From Aquitalea magnusonii (GTDB lineage: Bacteria > Pseudomonadota > Gammaproteobacteria > Burkholderiales > Chromobacteriaceae), in NCBI RefSeq assembly GCF_003202035.1, contig NZ_QJKC01000002.1:62001-126000 (forward strand): 64,000 bases of DNA, in the 5' to 3' direction. The position numbers and the translations under genes are program-made. This document shows positions 7,962 through 17,947 of this stretch, piece after piece (position 1 is the first letter of the stretch; each line of letters begins with the position of its first letter). The notes beneath the pieces are model-generated. The model made no database searches. It worked only from the letters and a program-made list of their open reading frames with translations, and was not told the DNA's origin.

Positions 7962-8408
7962 TCAGCCTTGACGACGCGAACGCTGCGAGGCAACCTCGTC
8001 GGCGCGTACATCGGCAGCCAGCTTGTCCAGCACGCCGTTGACGAATTTGTGGCCGTCGGTACCACCGAAAGTCTTGGTGATCTCGATGGCTTCATTGATG
8101 ATCACCGGGTACGGCGTTTCCGGGTGCTGGGTCAGTTCCAGCGCCGCCATCAGCAGCACGGCGCGTTCCACCGGGCTGACTTCTTCTTCGTTGCGTTCGT
8201 AATAGGGACGAATGCGACCGGACAGCACGGCAACATCTTTCAGCACACCGTACAGCACGGCGCGAAACAGGGTTTCGTCCGCCTTGGCGAAGTATTCGTT
8301 TTCGCGCAGGTGTTTTTCAATCAGCGAAGCCGGACGATCCGGATTCAGTTCCCATTCATAAATGCCCTGAACGGCAAATTCGCGGGCACGGCGACGGGCG
8401 GTTTTCAT
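7962..8408 (-). CDS. nusB: Transcription antitermination factor NusB
   Basis: A 148-residue all-helical protein. It starts MKTARRRAREFAVQGIYEWEL and ends with INEAIEITKTFGGTDGHKFVNGVLDKLA, the classic NusB boundaries. It binds boxA RNA with S10 (NusE) and supports antitermination in rRNA operons. It follows ribH by about 49 bp, the conserved arrangement in many proteobacteria. Confidence 0.95.
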   Translation of the reverse strand: MKTARRRAREFAVQGIYEWELNPDRPASLIEKHLRENEYFAKADETLFRAVLYGVLKDVAVLSGRIRPYYERNEEEVSPVERAVLLMAALELTQHPETPYPVIINEAIEITKTFGGTDGHKFVNGVLDKLAADVRADEVASQRSRRQG

Positions 8409-8457
8409 GTCGGTTTCCTAAAAAGAACAAGTGAGCGGCATCATCCCCAAGGGATGA

Positions 8458-8925
8458 TCAACCGCGCAGCGTTTTATGCAGATTGGCCATTTCCACCGCA
8501 ACGCGTGCTGCGTCGCGGCCTTTTTCCAGCATGCGCACTTCGGCCTGTTCGTCGTTTTCGGTGGTGAGGATGGCGTTGGCAATGGGGATGTCGAAATCCA
8601 GACCCACGCGGGTGACGCCGGCGCCGGACTCATTGGAAACCAGTTCGAAGTGGTAGGTTTCGCCACGGATGATGGCACCCAGCGCCACCAGCGCATCGAA
8701 CTTGCCGCTCTTGGCCATGGTTTGCAGCACCAGCGGCACTTCCAGCGCCCCCGGCACCGTGGCCAGCACCACGTCTTCCGCGGCCACCCCCAGCACCTTC
8801 AGCTCGGCCAGGCAGGCGTCGCGCAGGCCATGGCACACTTCCTCGGTAAAACGCGCCTGGACGATGCCGACCTTGAGGCCGCGACCGTTAAAATCGGAAG
8901 AAATGCGCTGGATAGCTTCAAGCAT
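8458..8925 (-). CDS. ribH: 6,7-dimethyl-8-ribityllumazine synthase
   Basis: A 155-residue subunit of lumazine synthase, which condenses the ribityl pyrimidine with dihydroxybutanone phosphate, the penultimate riboflavin step. Landmarks are the VARF-like VQARF near residue 20, [21 protein letters not shown] and the catalytic-region [13 protein letters not shown]. The ATG at 8925 has a GAGGA box 7 bp upstream; the longer frame lacks support. It sits between ribBX and nusB on the same strand. Confidence 0.95.
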   Translation of the reverse strand: MLEAIQRISSDFNGRGLKVGIVQARFTEEVCHGLRDACLAELKVLGVAAEDVVLATVPGALEVPLVLQTMAKSGKFDALVALGAIIRGETYHFELVSNESGAGVTRVGLDFDIPIANAILTTENDEQAEVRMLEKGRDAARVAVEMANLHKTLRG

Positions 8926-9021
8926 GGGAGTCCTCGCTGCTGAAATTCGGATCAGATAAGCCCCCTGCGCGACCGGCAACTACCGGCCCCCAGGGGGAGT
9001 CATGACGGAAAACCGGTTATT

Positions 9022-10128
9022 TTAACCGATTTCGATATGAAAGTGTTCCGGCTGGCAAAAGCCGGTGACTTCGAGATTAAAACCAGCCATCGACGGTACA
9101 TTCAAGGGCGGCGACATCAGCTTCATCTTGCCCACGCCCAGCGCCTTGAGCATTTGCGCACCGACACCGAAGGTCTTGCCGTCCCAGGGCGAGCGTTTCA
9201 CATTCTGTCCCAGCGCCCGCTGCAGCAGGTCGTCGCCGGTTTCATCGCGATACAGCAGGATGACCACGCCCTTGCCGGCTTCATCGATGGCTTCCAGCGC
9301 GCCCGGCACCGTCCAGGAGTGCGGGCGCGAAGTCGGGTCCAGCACATCCATGATGGACAGCGGCTCGTGTACACGCACCAGCGTTTCCTTTGCCTCGTCC
9401 AGCTGGCCCTTGACCAGCGCCAGATGGGTTTCGCGGGTGGTGACATCGCGGAAGACATGCAAGTCGAAAGCGCCAAACGGCGTTTCCACCGGACGCTGGC
9501 CCACTTCTTCCACCAGCGATTCGGTACGGCTGCGGTAGTGGATCAGGTCGGCAATGGTGCCCACCTTGAGGCCGTGGGTCTTGGCAAACTCCAGCAATTC
9601 CGGCATGCGCGCCATGGTGCCGTCGTCGTTCATGATTTCGCAGATCACCCCGGCCGGCTCCAGCCCGGCCAGCATCGGCAGATCGCAAGCCGCCTCAGTA
9701 TGGCCGGCACGGATCAGCACGCCGCCATTTTGTGCCTTGAGCGGGAAGATATGACCCGGCTGCACCAGGTCGCTGGCCTTGGCATTGCGCGCCACCGCTG
9801 CCTGCACGGTACGCGCCCGATCCGCCGCGGAAATGCCGGTGGTCACGCCTTCTGCCGCTTCGATGGACACGGTGAAATTGGTGCCGAAGGAGGTGCCGTT
9901 ATTGGCGGCCATCATCGGCAGTTCCAGCAGCTTGCAGCGCTGCTCGGTCAGGGTCAGGCAGATCAGGCCACGCGCATGCTTGGCCATGAAATTGATGGCT
10001 TCCGGCGTGACGAACTCGGCCGCCATCACGATATCACCTTCGTTTTCGCGATCTTCCGCATCAGCCAGCACCACCATTTTGCCGGCCTTGATGTCGGCAA
10101 TGATGTCCTGCACCGGAGAAATAACCAT
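9022..10128 (-). CDS. ribB: 3,4-dihydroxy-2-butanone-4-phosphate synthase with degenerate GTP-cyclohydrolase-like C-terminal half
   Basis: A 368-residue two-domain protein. Residues about 1-205 form an intact RibB domain: DAEDRENEGDIVMAAEF, the GHIFPL segment, RAGHTEAACDLP and EIMNDDGTM supply the acidic metal site. The C-terminal half aligns with GTP cyclohydrolase II in outline (HxF start, VRVHEPLSIMDVLD, FGVGAQMLKALGV), but the three zinc cysteines of the CxTGD...RCDC region are absent and the GRGIG loop is replaced. It is therefore expected to make dihydroxybutanone phosphate only, as in the RibBX group. A true RibA should be encoded elsewhere. It lies between ribE and ribH. Confidence 0.9.
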   Translation of the reverse strand: MVISPVQDIIADIKAGKMVVLADAEDRENEGDIVMAAEFVTPEAINFMAKHARGLICLTLTEQRCKLLELPMMAANNGTSFGTNFTVSIEAAEGVTTGISAADRARTVQAAVARNAKASDLVQPGHIFPLKAQNGGVLIRAGHTEAACDLPMLAGLEPAGVICEIMNDDGTMARMPELLEFAKTHGLKVGTIADLIHYRSRTESLVEEVGQRPVETPFGAFDLHVFRDVTTRETHLALVKGQLDEAKETLVRVHEPLSIMDVLDPTSRPHSWTVPGALEAIDEAGKGVVILLYRDETGDDLLQRALGQNVKRSPWDGKTFGVGAQMLKALGVGKMKLMSPPLNVPSMAGFNLEVTGFCQPEHFHIEIG

Positions 10129-10304
10129 TTGCTACATCCTTTATATAGAGGCGCTGCACGGCCGGGCCGGGCAGACTGCGAATTCTGACGGTTGGCGGCA
10201 ACCCTGCCCAGACCGTGTACGGGGCATCCGCCCCGCGCTGTATTTTCACAACATGGAGGCAATCGGCACCCTATCAAGCCGATTCACCATTTTTTTCAGA
10301 CTGC

Positions 10305-10919
10305 TCACACACCCTGGCGCTGTGCCAGCACCCGCTCCACGGTATCGACAATGGCCTGGGTTTGCGGATCGACCTCGATATTGATGGCGTCGCCCACCTG
10401 GCGGAACTGGATGATGGTGCGCTCCAGCGTTTCCGGAATCAGGTGCACGCAAAAACGGCTGCCTTCGACGCTGCCTATGGTCAGACTGCAGCCATCAATA
10501 CCGATATAGCCCTTGGCAAACAGGTACTTGGCAAACTCTGGCGGCAGCGTGAACCACACCGTGCAGTTGTTGGGCGTGCGGATGATCTCATCCACCCGCG
10601 CCAGGCAGATGATATGGCCGGACATGGCATGGCCGCCGATTTCGTCACCAAACCTTGCAGCCCGCTCGACATTGACCCTGTCGCCCACCTGCAGCGCGCC
10701 CAGATTGGTCAGGCGCAGCGTTTCGGCCATCAGGTCAAAGGCCACCAGGTCGTCACTGACCTCGGTCACGGTCAGGCAGCAGCCGTTATGGGCAATTGAC
10801 GCCCCCAGCTCGATGCCGCCCAGCATGGACGGCGGCAGCCGCAGCACATGCCGACGGAAATCCTGTTTTTCCTCGATGGCCACCACCTCGGCCATCCCCT
10901 GCACGATACCGGTAAACAT
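10305..10919 (-). CDS. ribE: Riboflavin synthase alpha chain
   Basis: A 204-residue enzyme that dismutates two 6,7-dimethyl-8-ribityllumazine molecules to riboflavin. It shows the internal lumazine-binding repeat: MFTGIVQG at the N terminus, GCCLTV in the first barrel and GCSLTI in the second. The ATG at 10919 has AGGAG 6 bp upstream; the longer frame to 10982 is not supported. It is first in the reverse riboflavin cluster. I looked for an FMN riboswitch upstream and between ribE and ribBX and did not find one. Confidence 0.94.
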   Translation of the reverse strand: MFTGIVQGMAEVVAIEEKQDFRRHVLRLPPSMLGGIELGASIAHNGCCLTVTEVSDDLVAFDLMAETLRLTNLGALQVGDRVNVERAARFGDEIGGHAMSGHIICLARVDEIIRTPNNCTVWFTLPPEFAKYLFAKGYIGIDGCSLTIGSVEGSRFCVHLIPETLERTIIQFRQVGDAINIEVDPQTQAIVDTVERVLAQRQGV

Positions 10920-11171
10920 GCTTGCTCCTGTTCTGGCCCGCCCGGCTGGCGATGCAGCCGGCAAAACACCCATGATAACCAAATCGCCGCCCAGTGCCGA
11001 CCCGCTTGCAAGCCCCGGCAGCCAGCCCGCTTACCACGGCCAAGCTATCTTGCTGATGTCAAAAGAAAAGCTTTTGTCAAAACACTGGCAGAAATTTGCA
11101 GCCTGCGAGGTTTTGTTGCGCGCCGCTATCCTGTAAAATCACCGCCTTCTTATCAAGCCTGTTCCTACTCC

Positions 11172-12782
<1,611 letters not shown>

Positions 12783-12798
12783 AAAGGCCCGCGCCGCC

Positions 12799-13647
12799 AT
12801 GCAAGATCTGCTCCAGCTGATCCATCAGCTGCGTACCGATTACTCTCACGAGATCGTGCGCTCGCTGATGCTGATCGCCGTGTTGCTGCTGATCCGGCTG
12901 GCGGTAGGCCATATCCTGTCCAGCAATGTCAGCGTGCCGGTGGAGGAAAGACGGCGCTGGTCGGTCTCCACCCGCAATGTGCTGTTCATTTCCGGCCTGG
13001 CCGGCATCGGCATGATCTGGGCCGAAGAACTGCAAACCATCGCCGTGTCAATGCTGGCCTTTGCCGCCGCGCTGATCCTGGCCACCAAGGAGCTGATCCT
13101 GTGCGTGTCCGGCTTTGTGGTGCGCCATGCCTCCAACAGCTATAGCCTGGGCGACCATATCGAGGTGGGAACGATACGTGGCCGGGTGGTGGACATCGGC
13201 CTGCTGTCGACCACGGTGATGGAGATCGGCCCGCAGCACAATGCCCACCAGATGACCGGACGCGCCCTGACCTTTCCCAACAGCCTGCTGCTGTCCAATG
13301 CGGTGATCCGGGAAAACTACATGGGCGATTATGTGATGCACATCATCAACATCCCCATGGGCTACCACATCCCGCCCACCCGCGCCCAGCGCCTGCTGCT
13401 GGAGGCTGCCGAGCAGCACTGCCAGCAGCATGTGGAGGCGGCGCGCGAGCACATGGAGCGCATGGCCGAGCGCTATCTGGTGGACACGCCATCGGTGGAA
13501 CCGCGCATCGGCATGCAGGCGGTGGATGAAAAACGCTATCAGCTGATCTTGCGCATCGCCATTCCGGCCAAGGAACGGCAACGTATCGAGCAGGCTATCA
13601 TCCACCAGTTCATGGAGCAGTGCTATCCGGACAGTCCGGCCAAATAA
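12799..13647 (+). CDS. Small-conductance mechanosensitive channel family protein (MscS-like)
   Basis: A 282-residue inner-membrane protein with three predicted membrane segments in the first 110 residues (SLMLIAVLLLIRLAVG, NVLFISGLAGIGMIWA, VSMLAFAAALILATKELIL). A cytoplasmic beta domain follows with the MscS signature SLGDHIEVGTIRGRVVDIGLLSTTV. It probably opens under membrane tension and releases solutes. It starts 16 bp after prfC and may share its transcript. The stop codon abuts the operator of the next gene. Confidence 0.85.
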   Translation: MQDLLQLIHQLRTDYSHEIVRSLMLIAVLLLIRLAVGHILSSNVSVPVEERRRWSVSTRNVLFISGLAGIGMIWAEELQTIAVSMLAFAAALILATKELILCVSGFVVRHASNSYSLGDHIEVGTIRGRVVDIGLLSTTVMEIGPQHNAHQMTGRALTFPNSLLLSNAVIRENYMGDYVMHIINIPMGYHIPPTRAQRLLLEAAEQHCQQHVEAAREHMERMAERYLVDTPSVEPRIGMQAVDEKRYQLILRIAIPAKERQRIEQAIIHQFMEQCYPDSPAK

Positions 13648-13667
13648 TTTAGAGCTGGAACTCCAAA
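13648..13667. promoter_or_regulatory. Operator for the LaoR-like TetR regulator (own promoter)
   Basis: TTTAGAG-CTGGAA-CTCCAAA is an inverted repeat with one arm mismatch. The same element, with perfect arms, lies at 19417-19436 in front of the aldehyde dehydrogenase operon. It covers the -35 region of a promoter whose -10 box TATAAT is at 13675-13680, so bound repressor would block transcription of the regulator gene. Confidence 0.72.
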
Positions 13668-13708
13668 CAGCAGTTATAATCCCGACTTGCCCCATTGTCC
13701 GGTGTCCC

Positions 13709-14356
13709 ATGAGCAAACCCCGCATCAAAACCTACGACCGCATCATTCTGGAAAGTCTGAAACTGTTCAACGAACAGGGCGAGCGCAATATCACCACCAA
13801 CCATATCGCGGCCCATCTGGGCATCAGTCCGGGCAATCTGTACTACCACTTCCGCAACAAGGAAGAGATCGTCTACCAGATTTTCCTGATGTACCGCGAC
13901 TTCATCAATGAACGGCTGGCGGTACCGGAAGCGCGCGACATGACGGTGGCCGATCTGGTCAATTACCTGGATACCGCCTTTCTGGCGATGTGGCAGTTCC
14001 GTTTCATGTTCTACGACCTGCCCGGCATGCTGGCGCGCAGCCCGCAGTTGCAGTCGGAGTATCACCAGTTCGTCAATACCGAGCTGAAAGGCATTCTGGG
14101 CGAGCACTTCCGCGAATTCATCCGTCTGGGCCTGCTCAAGATGGACGAAGAAGACATCGAGGCGGTCAGCATCAATATCTGGCTGGTGGTGAAATTCTGG
14201 TTTGCCTTCGAGCAGACCTCGCGCCCCAAATCGCCCATTACCGAAGCCTCCGGTCATCGCGGCGTGCGCCAGGTGATGGCACTGCTCAAGCCCTATGTGC
14301 AGCCGGATTTCATGGCAGCTTTCCAGCAGCTGAGCGAACGCCACGCTGCCCGCTGA
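13709..14356 (+). CDS. TetR family regulator, LaoR-like
   Basis: A 215-residue protein with a TetR helix-turn-helix at about residues 27-50 (ITTNHIAAHLGISPGNLYYHFRN split by two residues from the KEEI helix) and a long C-terminal ligand domain rich in aromatic residues (MWQFRFMFYDLP, WLVVKFWFAFEQ), consistent with a hydrophobic effector. It is near a GMC oxidoreductase/small protein/aldehyde dehydrogenase operon and shares its operator, matching LaoR of the Pseudomonas long-chain alcohol system. The effector is inferred to be a long-chain alcohol, aldehyde or acyl derivative. Confidence 0.82.
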   Translation: MSKPRIKTYDRIILESLKLFNEQGERNITTNHIAAHLGISPGNLYYHFRNKEEIVYQIFLMYRDFINERLAVPEARDMTVADLVNYLDTAFLAMWQFRFMFYDLPGMLARSPQLQSEYHQFVNTELKGILGEHFREFIRLGLLKMDEEDIEAVSINIWLVVKFWFAFEQTSRPKSPITEASGHRGVRQVMALLKPYVQPDFMAAFQQLSERHAAR

Positions 14357-14373
14357 CAGCCGCCAGCACAAGA

Positions 14374-14406
14374 AAAAGGCCGCCGCCCCACGGGACGACG
14401 GCCTTT
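14374..14406. terminator. Bidirectional terminator between the regulator and the alcohol dehydrogenase
   Basis: AAAAGGCCGCCG pairs with CGACGGCCTTT across a CCCACGGGA centre. A and T runs lie on the two flanks, so it can serve both convergent genes. Confidence 0.7.
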
Positions 14407-14440
14407 GTTGTTTCAGCCAGCCGGTCTGGCCGGCCCATAC

Positions 14441-15538
14441 TCAGGGACGAATGGCGATCTTCAGCACCCCATCGCGCTGGTGGGCAAACAGATCGTAAGC
14501 CGCTTCGATATCATCCAGCGCATACTGATGCGTCACCAGCGGCCCCAGATCAACCCGGCCCGAGGCAATCACCCCCATCAGCCGGCGCATGCGCTCCTTG
14601 CCGCCCGGACACAGCGCGGTATTGATCTTGTGGTCGCCGAGGCCAGCCGCAAACGCCCCCAGCGGAATGGTCAGGTCGCTGGAGTACACCCCCAGGCTGG
14701 ACAAGGTGCCACCGGGCTTGAGCACCCGCAAGGCCGAGGCAAAGGTTTGCTGCGTCCCCAGGGCCTCGATGGCCGAATCCGCCCCGCGCCCGCCGGTCAG
14801 TTTCATCACTTCGTCCACCACATCGCACTGGGTGAAATTGAGGGTGATATCCGCCCCCATCAGCCGCGAGATCCCCAGGCGGTGATCATTGCCATCCACC
14901 GCGATGATGGTGGTGGCCCCCAACAGGCGCGCGCCGGCCGTGGCACACAGGCCGATCGGCCCCTGGGCAAACACCACCACGGTGTCTCCGATGCGGATAT
15001 TGGCGTTTTCCGCGCCCTTGAAACCGGTGGACATGATGTCCGGACACATCAGCACCTGCTCGTCGGTCAGCCCATCCGGAATTGGCGACAGATTGGCCTG
15101 GGCATCTGGCACCAGCACGTACTCGGCCTGGGTGCCGTCGATGAGGTTGCCAAAGCGCCAGCCCGCCGTGGCCTTGTAGCCGTGGCAGCCACACTTGCCG
15201 GAGGCAATCAGATAGCTGCCATCCTGTGACGCCACGCCATCCTGCGCGGCATAGGAATTGAAATTGGGGCAGATGGCGCCGGCGATGACGCGCTGGCCTT
15301 CCTGATAACCACTGACCGCGCTGCCCAGCTTTTCGATGATGCCCACCGGCTCGTGGCCGATGGTCAGCCCCGGTGCCACCGGGTATTCACCCTTGAGGAT
15401 GTGCACATCGGTGCCGCAGATGGTGGTGGTGGTGATGCGGATCAGCGCATCGTTGGGTCCTACGTCCGGAATCGGCTTTTCGGCGATTTCAACCCGCCCT
15501 GCTGCCACAAAAACCGCTGCCTTCATCATGCTGCTCAT
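14441..15538 (-). CDS. Zinc-dependent alcohol dehydrogenase (MDR superfamily)
   Basis: A 365-residue medium-chain dehydrogenase. The catalytic-domain start MMKAAVFVAAGRVEI is followed by TICGTDVHILKGEYP, GLTIGHEPVG (zinc-binding His-Glu), and the nucleotide fold with VVVFAQGPIGLCATAGARLLG. The closest class by motif is the isopropanol/secondary-alcohol dehydrogenase group. The ATG at 15538 has AGGAGGT 5 bp upstream. It lies between the LaoR-like regulator and the long-chain alcohol operon, so it could act on alcohols too, but no copy of the shared operator was seen in front of it. Confidence 0.87.
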   Translation of the reverse strand: MSSMMKAAVFVAAGRVEIAEKPIPDVGPNDALIRITTTTICGTDVHILKGEYPVAPGLTIGHEPVGIIEKLGSAVSGYQEGQRVIAGAICPNFNSYAAQDGVASQDGSYLIASGKCGCHGYKATAGWRFGNLIDGTQAEYVLVPDAQANLSPIPDGLTDEQVLMCPDIMSTGFKGAENANIRIGDTVVVFAQGPIGLCATAGARLLGATTIIAVDGNDHRLGISRLMGADITLNFTQCDVVDEVMKLTGGRGADSAIEALGTQQTFASALRVLKPGGTLSSLGVYSSDLTIPLGAFAAGLGDHKINTALCPGGKERMRRLMGVIASGRVDLGPLVTHQYALDDIEAAYDLFAHQRDGVLKIAIRP

Positions 15539-15826
15539 ACTGACCTCCTGTCTGGAAACCGGCTGGCATGTGACGGCAGGCAGCGGCGAGAAGCCCCCCG
15601 CCACCCATCACCACAAGCACCAGCAGATCATGCGATGCAGTACACTCGGCACGCAGCCCGGCCCAGCGGCTGCGCACGACCCGCCATCACCGGAATCGGC
15701 CATGGCCTTGTCTGGGGCAGCCAGAAACGCTGCAAGTTTCAGCAAGGCGCAAAAACCTTTTCTATCGGATGGGTATTCCATCATAGGGGGCAGACTGGCC
15801 GGCAGCCAAGGTGCCCGGCGCGGCGA
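15539..15826. other. 288-bp region between the alcohol dehydrogenase start and the GMC oxidoreductase stop
   Basis: No gene is supported. It must carry the reverse-strand promoter of the alcohol dehydrogenase. No copy of the TTTAGAG/CTCTAAA operator and no clear terminator for the upstream operon was found. Confidence 0.4.
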
Positions 15827-17434
15827 TCAGCCGCGGTTTAGCGCATCCCGCAAATGGTGGGCCGCTCGCAGGGCAAAGGCATAAATCGACAGCTGTGGAT
15901 TGGCGCCGATGCTGGTGGGAAATACCGAACCATCGATAATGCTGAGATTACGCAGCTGCCAGTGGCGACCGTATTCATCCACCACCCCCTCCTCCGGCTG
16001 GCTGCTCATGGCAGCACCACCCATGACATGGGCGCTGACCACGCGCGCCAGCAAGGGCTTGAGCGGCAGCTGCAGGATCTGTGCGCGCGTCGCCTTCCAG
16101 CTGCTTTGCAAATCGGCCTGCTCGTGCAGCACCTGCACCTGGCGCGCCCCGGCGGCAAACTGCAGTTCGGCCATGGTCAGCCAGCTGCGGCGCACGCCAT
16201 CCCACAGCACATCATTCAACGGGTAGTCCAGCTCCGGCGAACCATCCTGGCGCAAGCGCACCTGACCACCCTGGCTGTCCGGGTGAAAGCCATCGCGCAA
16301 CAAGGCCAGCACCACTTGCAGATGGGGCAGCTGCTGCATCAGCCCCGCGCTGGCTGCACCGAAACCGGAGAGGGTGACTCCCATCAGCAAGGGATGCACC
16401 GGCGGCACTTCCAGCTTGTAGCCCAGCGGGCCATCCAGCGGCTGGGTGTGCATGAAGTGGTCGGAATAGACGGTCTGTGGAGCGCCGTTATAGGCCTCGA
16501 TGCGTTGCGGCATCACCGCCCCGGAAACCACTACCGGATGCAGAAAGGTGCGCCGGCCCACCTGCGCCCCGCCCAACTGGCTGCGCAGCAGGATGGCCGG
16601 GCTGCCGATGGCACCGGCCGCCAGCACAACATGGCGCGCCCGCACCGCAAACTTGCGACCGGTCAGCCCATGGCCATCAGCCGCCAGCAGGCTACCCTCA
16701 GCCCCCTGCAGCGTCTTGCCATCCGCCGCCGGCAACAGGCGATCCACCCTGGCCCGCGCCAACAAGCCGGCCCGGTGCTGCAAGGCGCCGGGGATGGTGG
16801 TCACCAGCATCGACTGCTTGGCATTGGTGGCGCAGCCCATGCCGCAATAGCCCAGATTCCAGCAGCCGCGCACATTGCGGCGGATACGGCCGTGCTTCAG
16901 CCCCAGCGCCTGACAGCCACGCTCCAGCACGCTGTTATTGGGATTAGGGTCGGTCTGCCAGTCGGCAATGCCCAGCCTGGCCTCGGCCAGGTCAAACCAC
17001 GGTGCCATGGCTTGCGGGTTCAGGCCCTGCAGGCCATAGCGCTCACCCCACCAGGCCAGGGTTTCTGGCGGGGTGCGAAAGGCGCTGGTCCAGTTGACCG
17101 TGGTACTGCCGCCCACCGTACGCCCCTGCAGGATATTGATGGCCTTGTCGGCGGTCTTGCGGCTGGCAGACTCCTGATAAAGCTCGGGATAGGCCTTGGC
17201 TTCCAGCAGGCGAAAATCACGCGAAGTGCGCAGCGCACCCTCTTCCACCATCAGCACATCCAGCCCGGCCTGGGCCAGCACCTCCGCCGTCATGCCGCCA
17301 CCCGCGCCGGTGCCGATGATCAGCACATCGCAGCTCAGTTGCAGGTCCTGTGTTTGTGCTGCACCGTCCAGCACCCGCCAGCCACTGGCCACACCGTCGG
17401 CCACCGGATCGGGCAAGCTCATCTTGCTACTCAT
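15827..17434 (-). CDS. GMC-family oxidoreductase, LaoA-like (long-chain alcohol oxidation)
   Basis: A 535-residue FAD-dependent enzyme. The FAD fold is CDVLIIGTGAGGGMTAEVL (residues 35-53) with the acidic LMVEEGA end. Further GMC landmarks are LQGRTVGGSTTVNWTSAFR, NVRGCWNLGYCGMGC (cysteine-rich, as in long-chain alcohol oxidases and dehydrogenases), VLAAGAIGSPAILL and the C-terminal active-site histidine in SAHVMGGAAM. It should oxidise alcohols to aldehydes. Its ATG overlaps the stop of the small gene upstream (ATGA), and the order aldehyde dehydrogenase/small protein/GMC enzyme matches Pseudomonas laoC-laoB-laoA. Confidence 0.85.
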   Translation of the reverse strand: MSSKMSLPDPVADGVASGWRVLDGAAQTQDLQLSCDVLIIGTGAGGGMTAEVLAQAGLDVLMVEEGALRTSRDFRLLEAKAYPELYQESASRKTADKAINILQGRTVGGSTTVNWTSAFRTPPETLAWWGERYGLQGLNPQAMAPWFDLAEARLGIADWQTDPNPNNSVLERGCQALGLKHGRIRRNVRGCWNLGYCGMGCATNAKQSMLVTTIPGALQHRAGLLARARVDRLLPAADGKTLQGAEGSLLAADGHGLTGRKFAVRARHVVLAAGAIGSPAILLRSQLGGAQVGRRTFLHPVVVSGAVMPQRIEAYNGAPQTVYSDHFMHTQPLDGPLGYKLEVPPVHPLLMGVTLSGFGAASAGLMQQLPHLQVVLALLRDGFHPDSQGGQVRLRQDGSPELDYPLNDVLWDGVRRSWLTMAELQFAAGARQVQVLHEQADLQSSWKATRAQILQLPLKPLLARVVSAHVMGGAAMSSQPEEGVVDEYGRHWQLRNLSIIDGSVFPTSIGANPQLSIYAFALRAAHHLRDALNRG

Positions 17435-17946
17435 GGCAATAACCCCATCACCTGTTGCGGTTGCTGATAGCCCAGCGCGCTCCAGCTGGCCGGATTGCCA
17501 AACCAGGCGGCATTGATCAAAGCATGCAATGCCTGGAAGCCCGAGCGCAGCAGCAGCAAGGGGCTTTGCTGCCAGCGCTGCAGGAAGGCGGCCAGCTCGT
17601 CCGGCGTGGCCTGCGCCCACGGGCTGTGCACGCCGGCCAGCCAGCGCCGCGCCCAGCGATTGCCCAGCAGGTCGAACAGCTGGCGCAACTCCTGCTGTAC
17701 CGCAGGCAGCAGATGCGCGATGGCCACATCCACCCCGCGCACGATGTCGTCCAGCGCCAGCCCGGCCATGCCCAGCATCACCGGGGCCAGGCTGCGGATG
17801 ATCTGTGCATCAGCGGCCTGCAAAAACACCAGACGGCCCTGACTGGCGGCCGGCAGATCCGGCTGCGGGCTGGCCAGGAAGCCGGCCGCCAGCAACACCA
17901 CGCTGCCGGCCATGCCGGTCTTGATCAATTGACGACGCGTAATCAT
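17431..17946 (-). CDS. Small Tat-signal-like protein, LaoB-like
   Basis: A 171-residue protein of unknown biochemical role. It begins MITRRQLIKTGMAGSVVLLAAGF, a twin-arginine-type signal or anchor (RRQLIK followed by a hydrophobic stretch). The rest is helical (VMLGMAGLALDDIVRGVDVAIAHLL, ELRQLFDLLGNRWARRWL). Small proteins of this kind accompany membrane-associated GMC or gluconate-type dehydrogenases and help export or assembly of the flavoprotein. It sits between the aldehyde dehydrogenase (1-nt gap) and the GMC gene (4-nt overlap), so the three are translationally coupled. Confidence 0.75.
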   Translation of the reverse strand: MITRRQLIKTGMAGSVVLLAAGFLASPQPDLPAASQGRLVFLQAADAQIIRSLAPVMLGMAGLALDDIVRGVDVAIAHLLPAVQQELRQLFDLLGNRWARRWLAGVHSPWAQATPDELAAFLQRWQQSPLLLLRSGFQALHALINAAWFGNPASWSALGYQQPQQVMGLLP

Positions 17947-17947
17947 C

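Noticed and set aside
10129-10304. Possible FMN riboswitch between ribE and ribBX
   Set aside because: The conserved GGGGC-AGGGTGAAATTCCC-type RFN core and closing helix are not present; only a short GC hairpin is seen.
14374-14406. GGGACGAC resembling a mini-ykkC guanidine motif
   Set aside because: It is part of a simple terminator hairpin; the second hairpin required for the motif is absent.
15336-15884. Forward reading frame over the end of the alcohol dehydrogenase promoter and the GMC gene end
   Set aside because: It overlaps two confident genes on the other strand and has no recognisable motif or ribosome-binding site.
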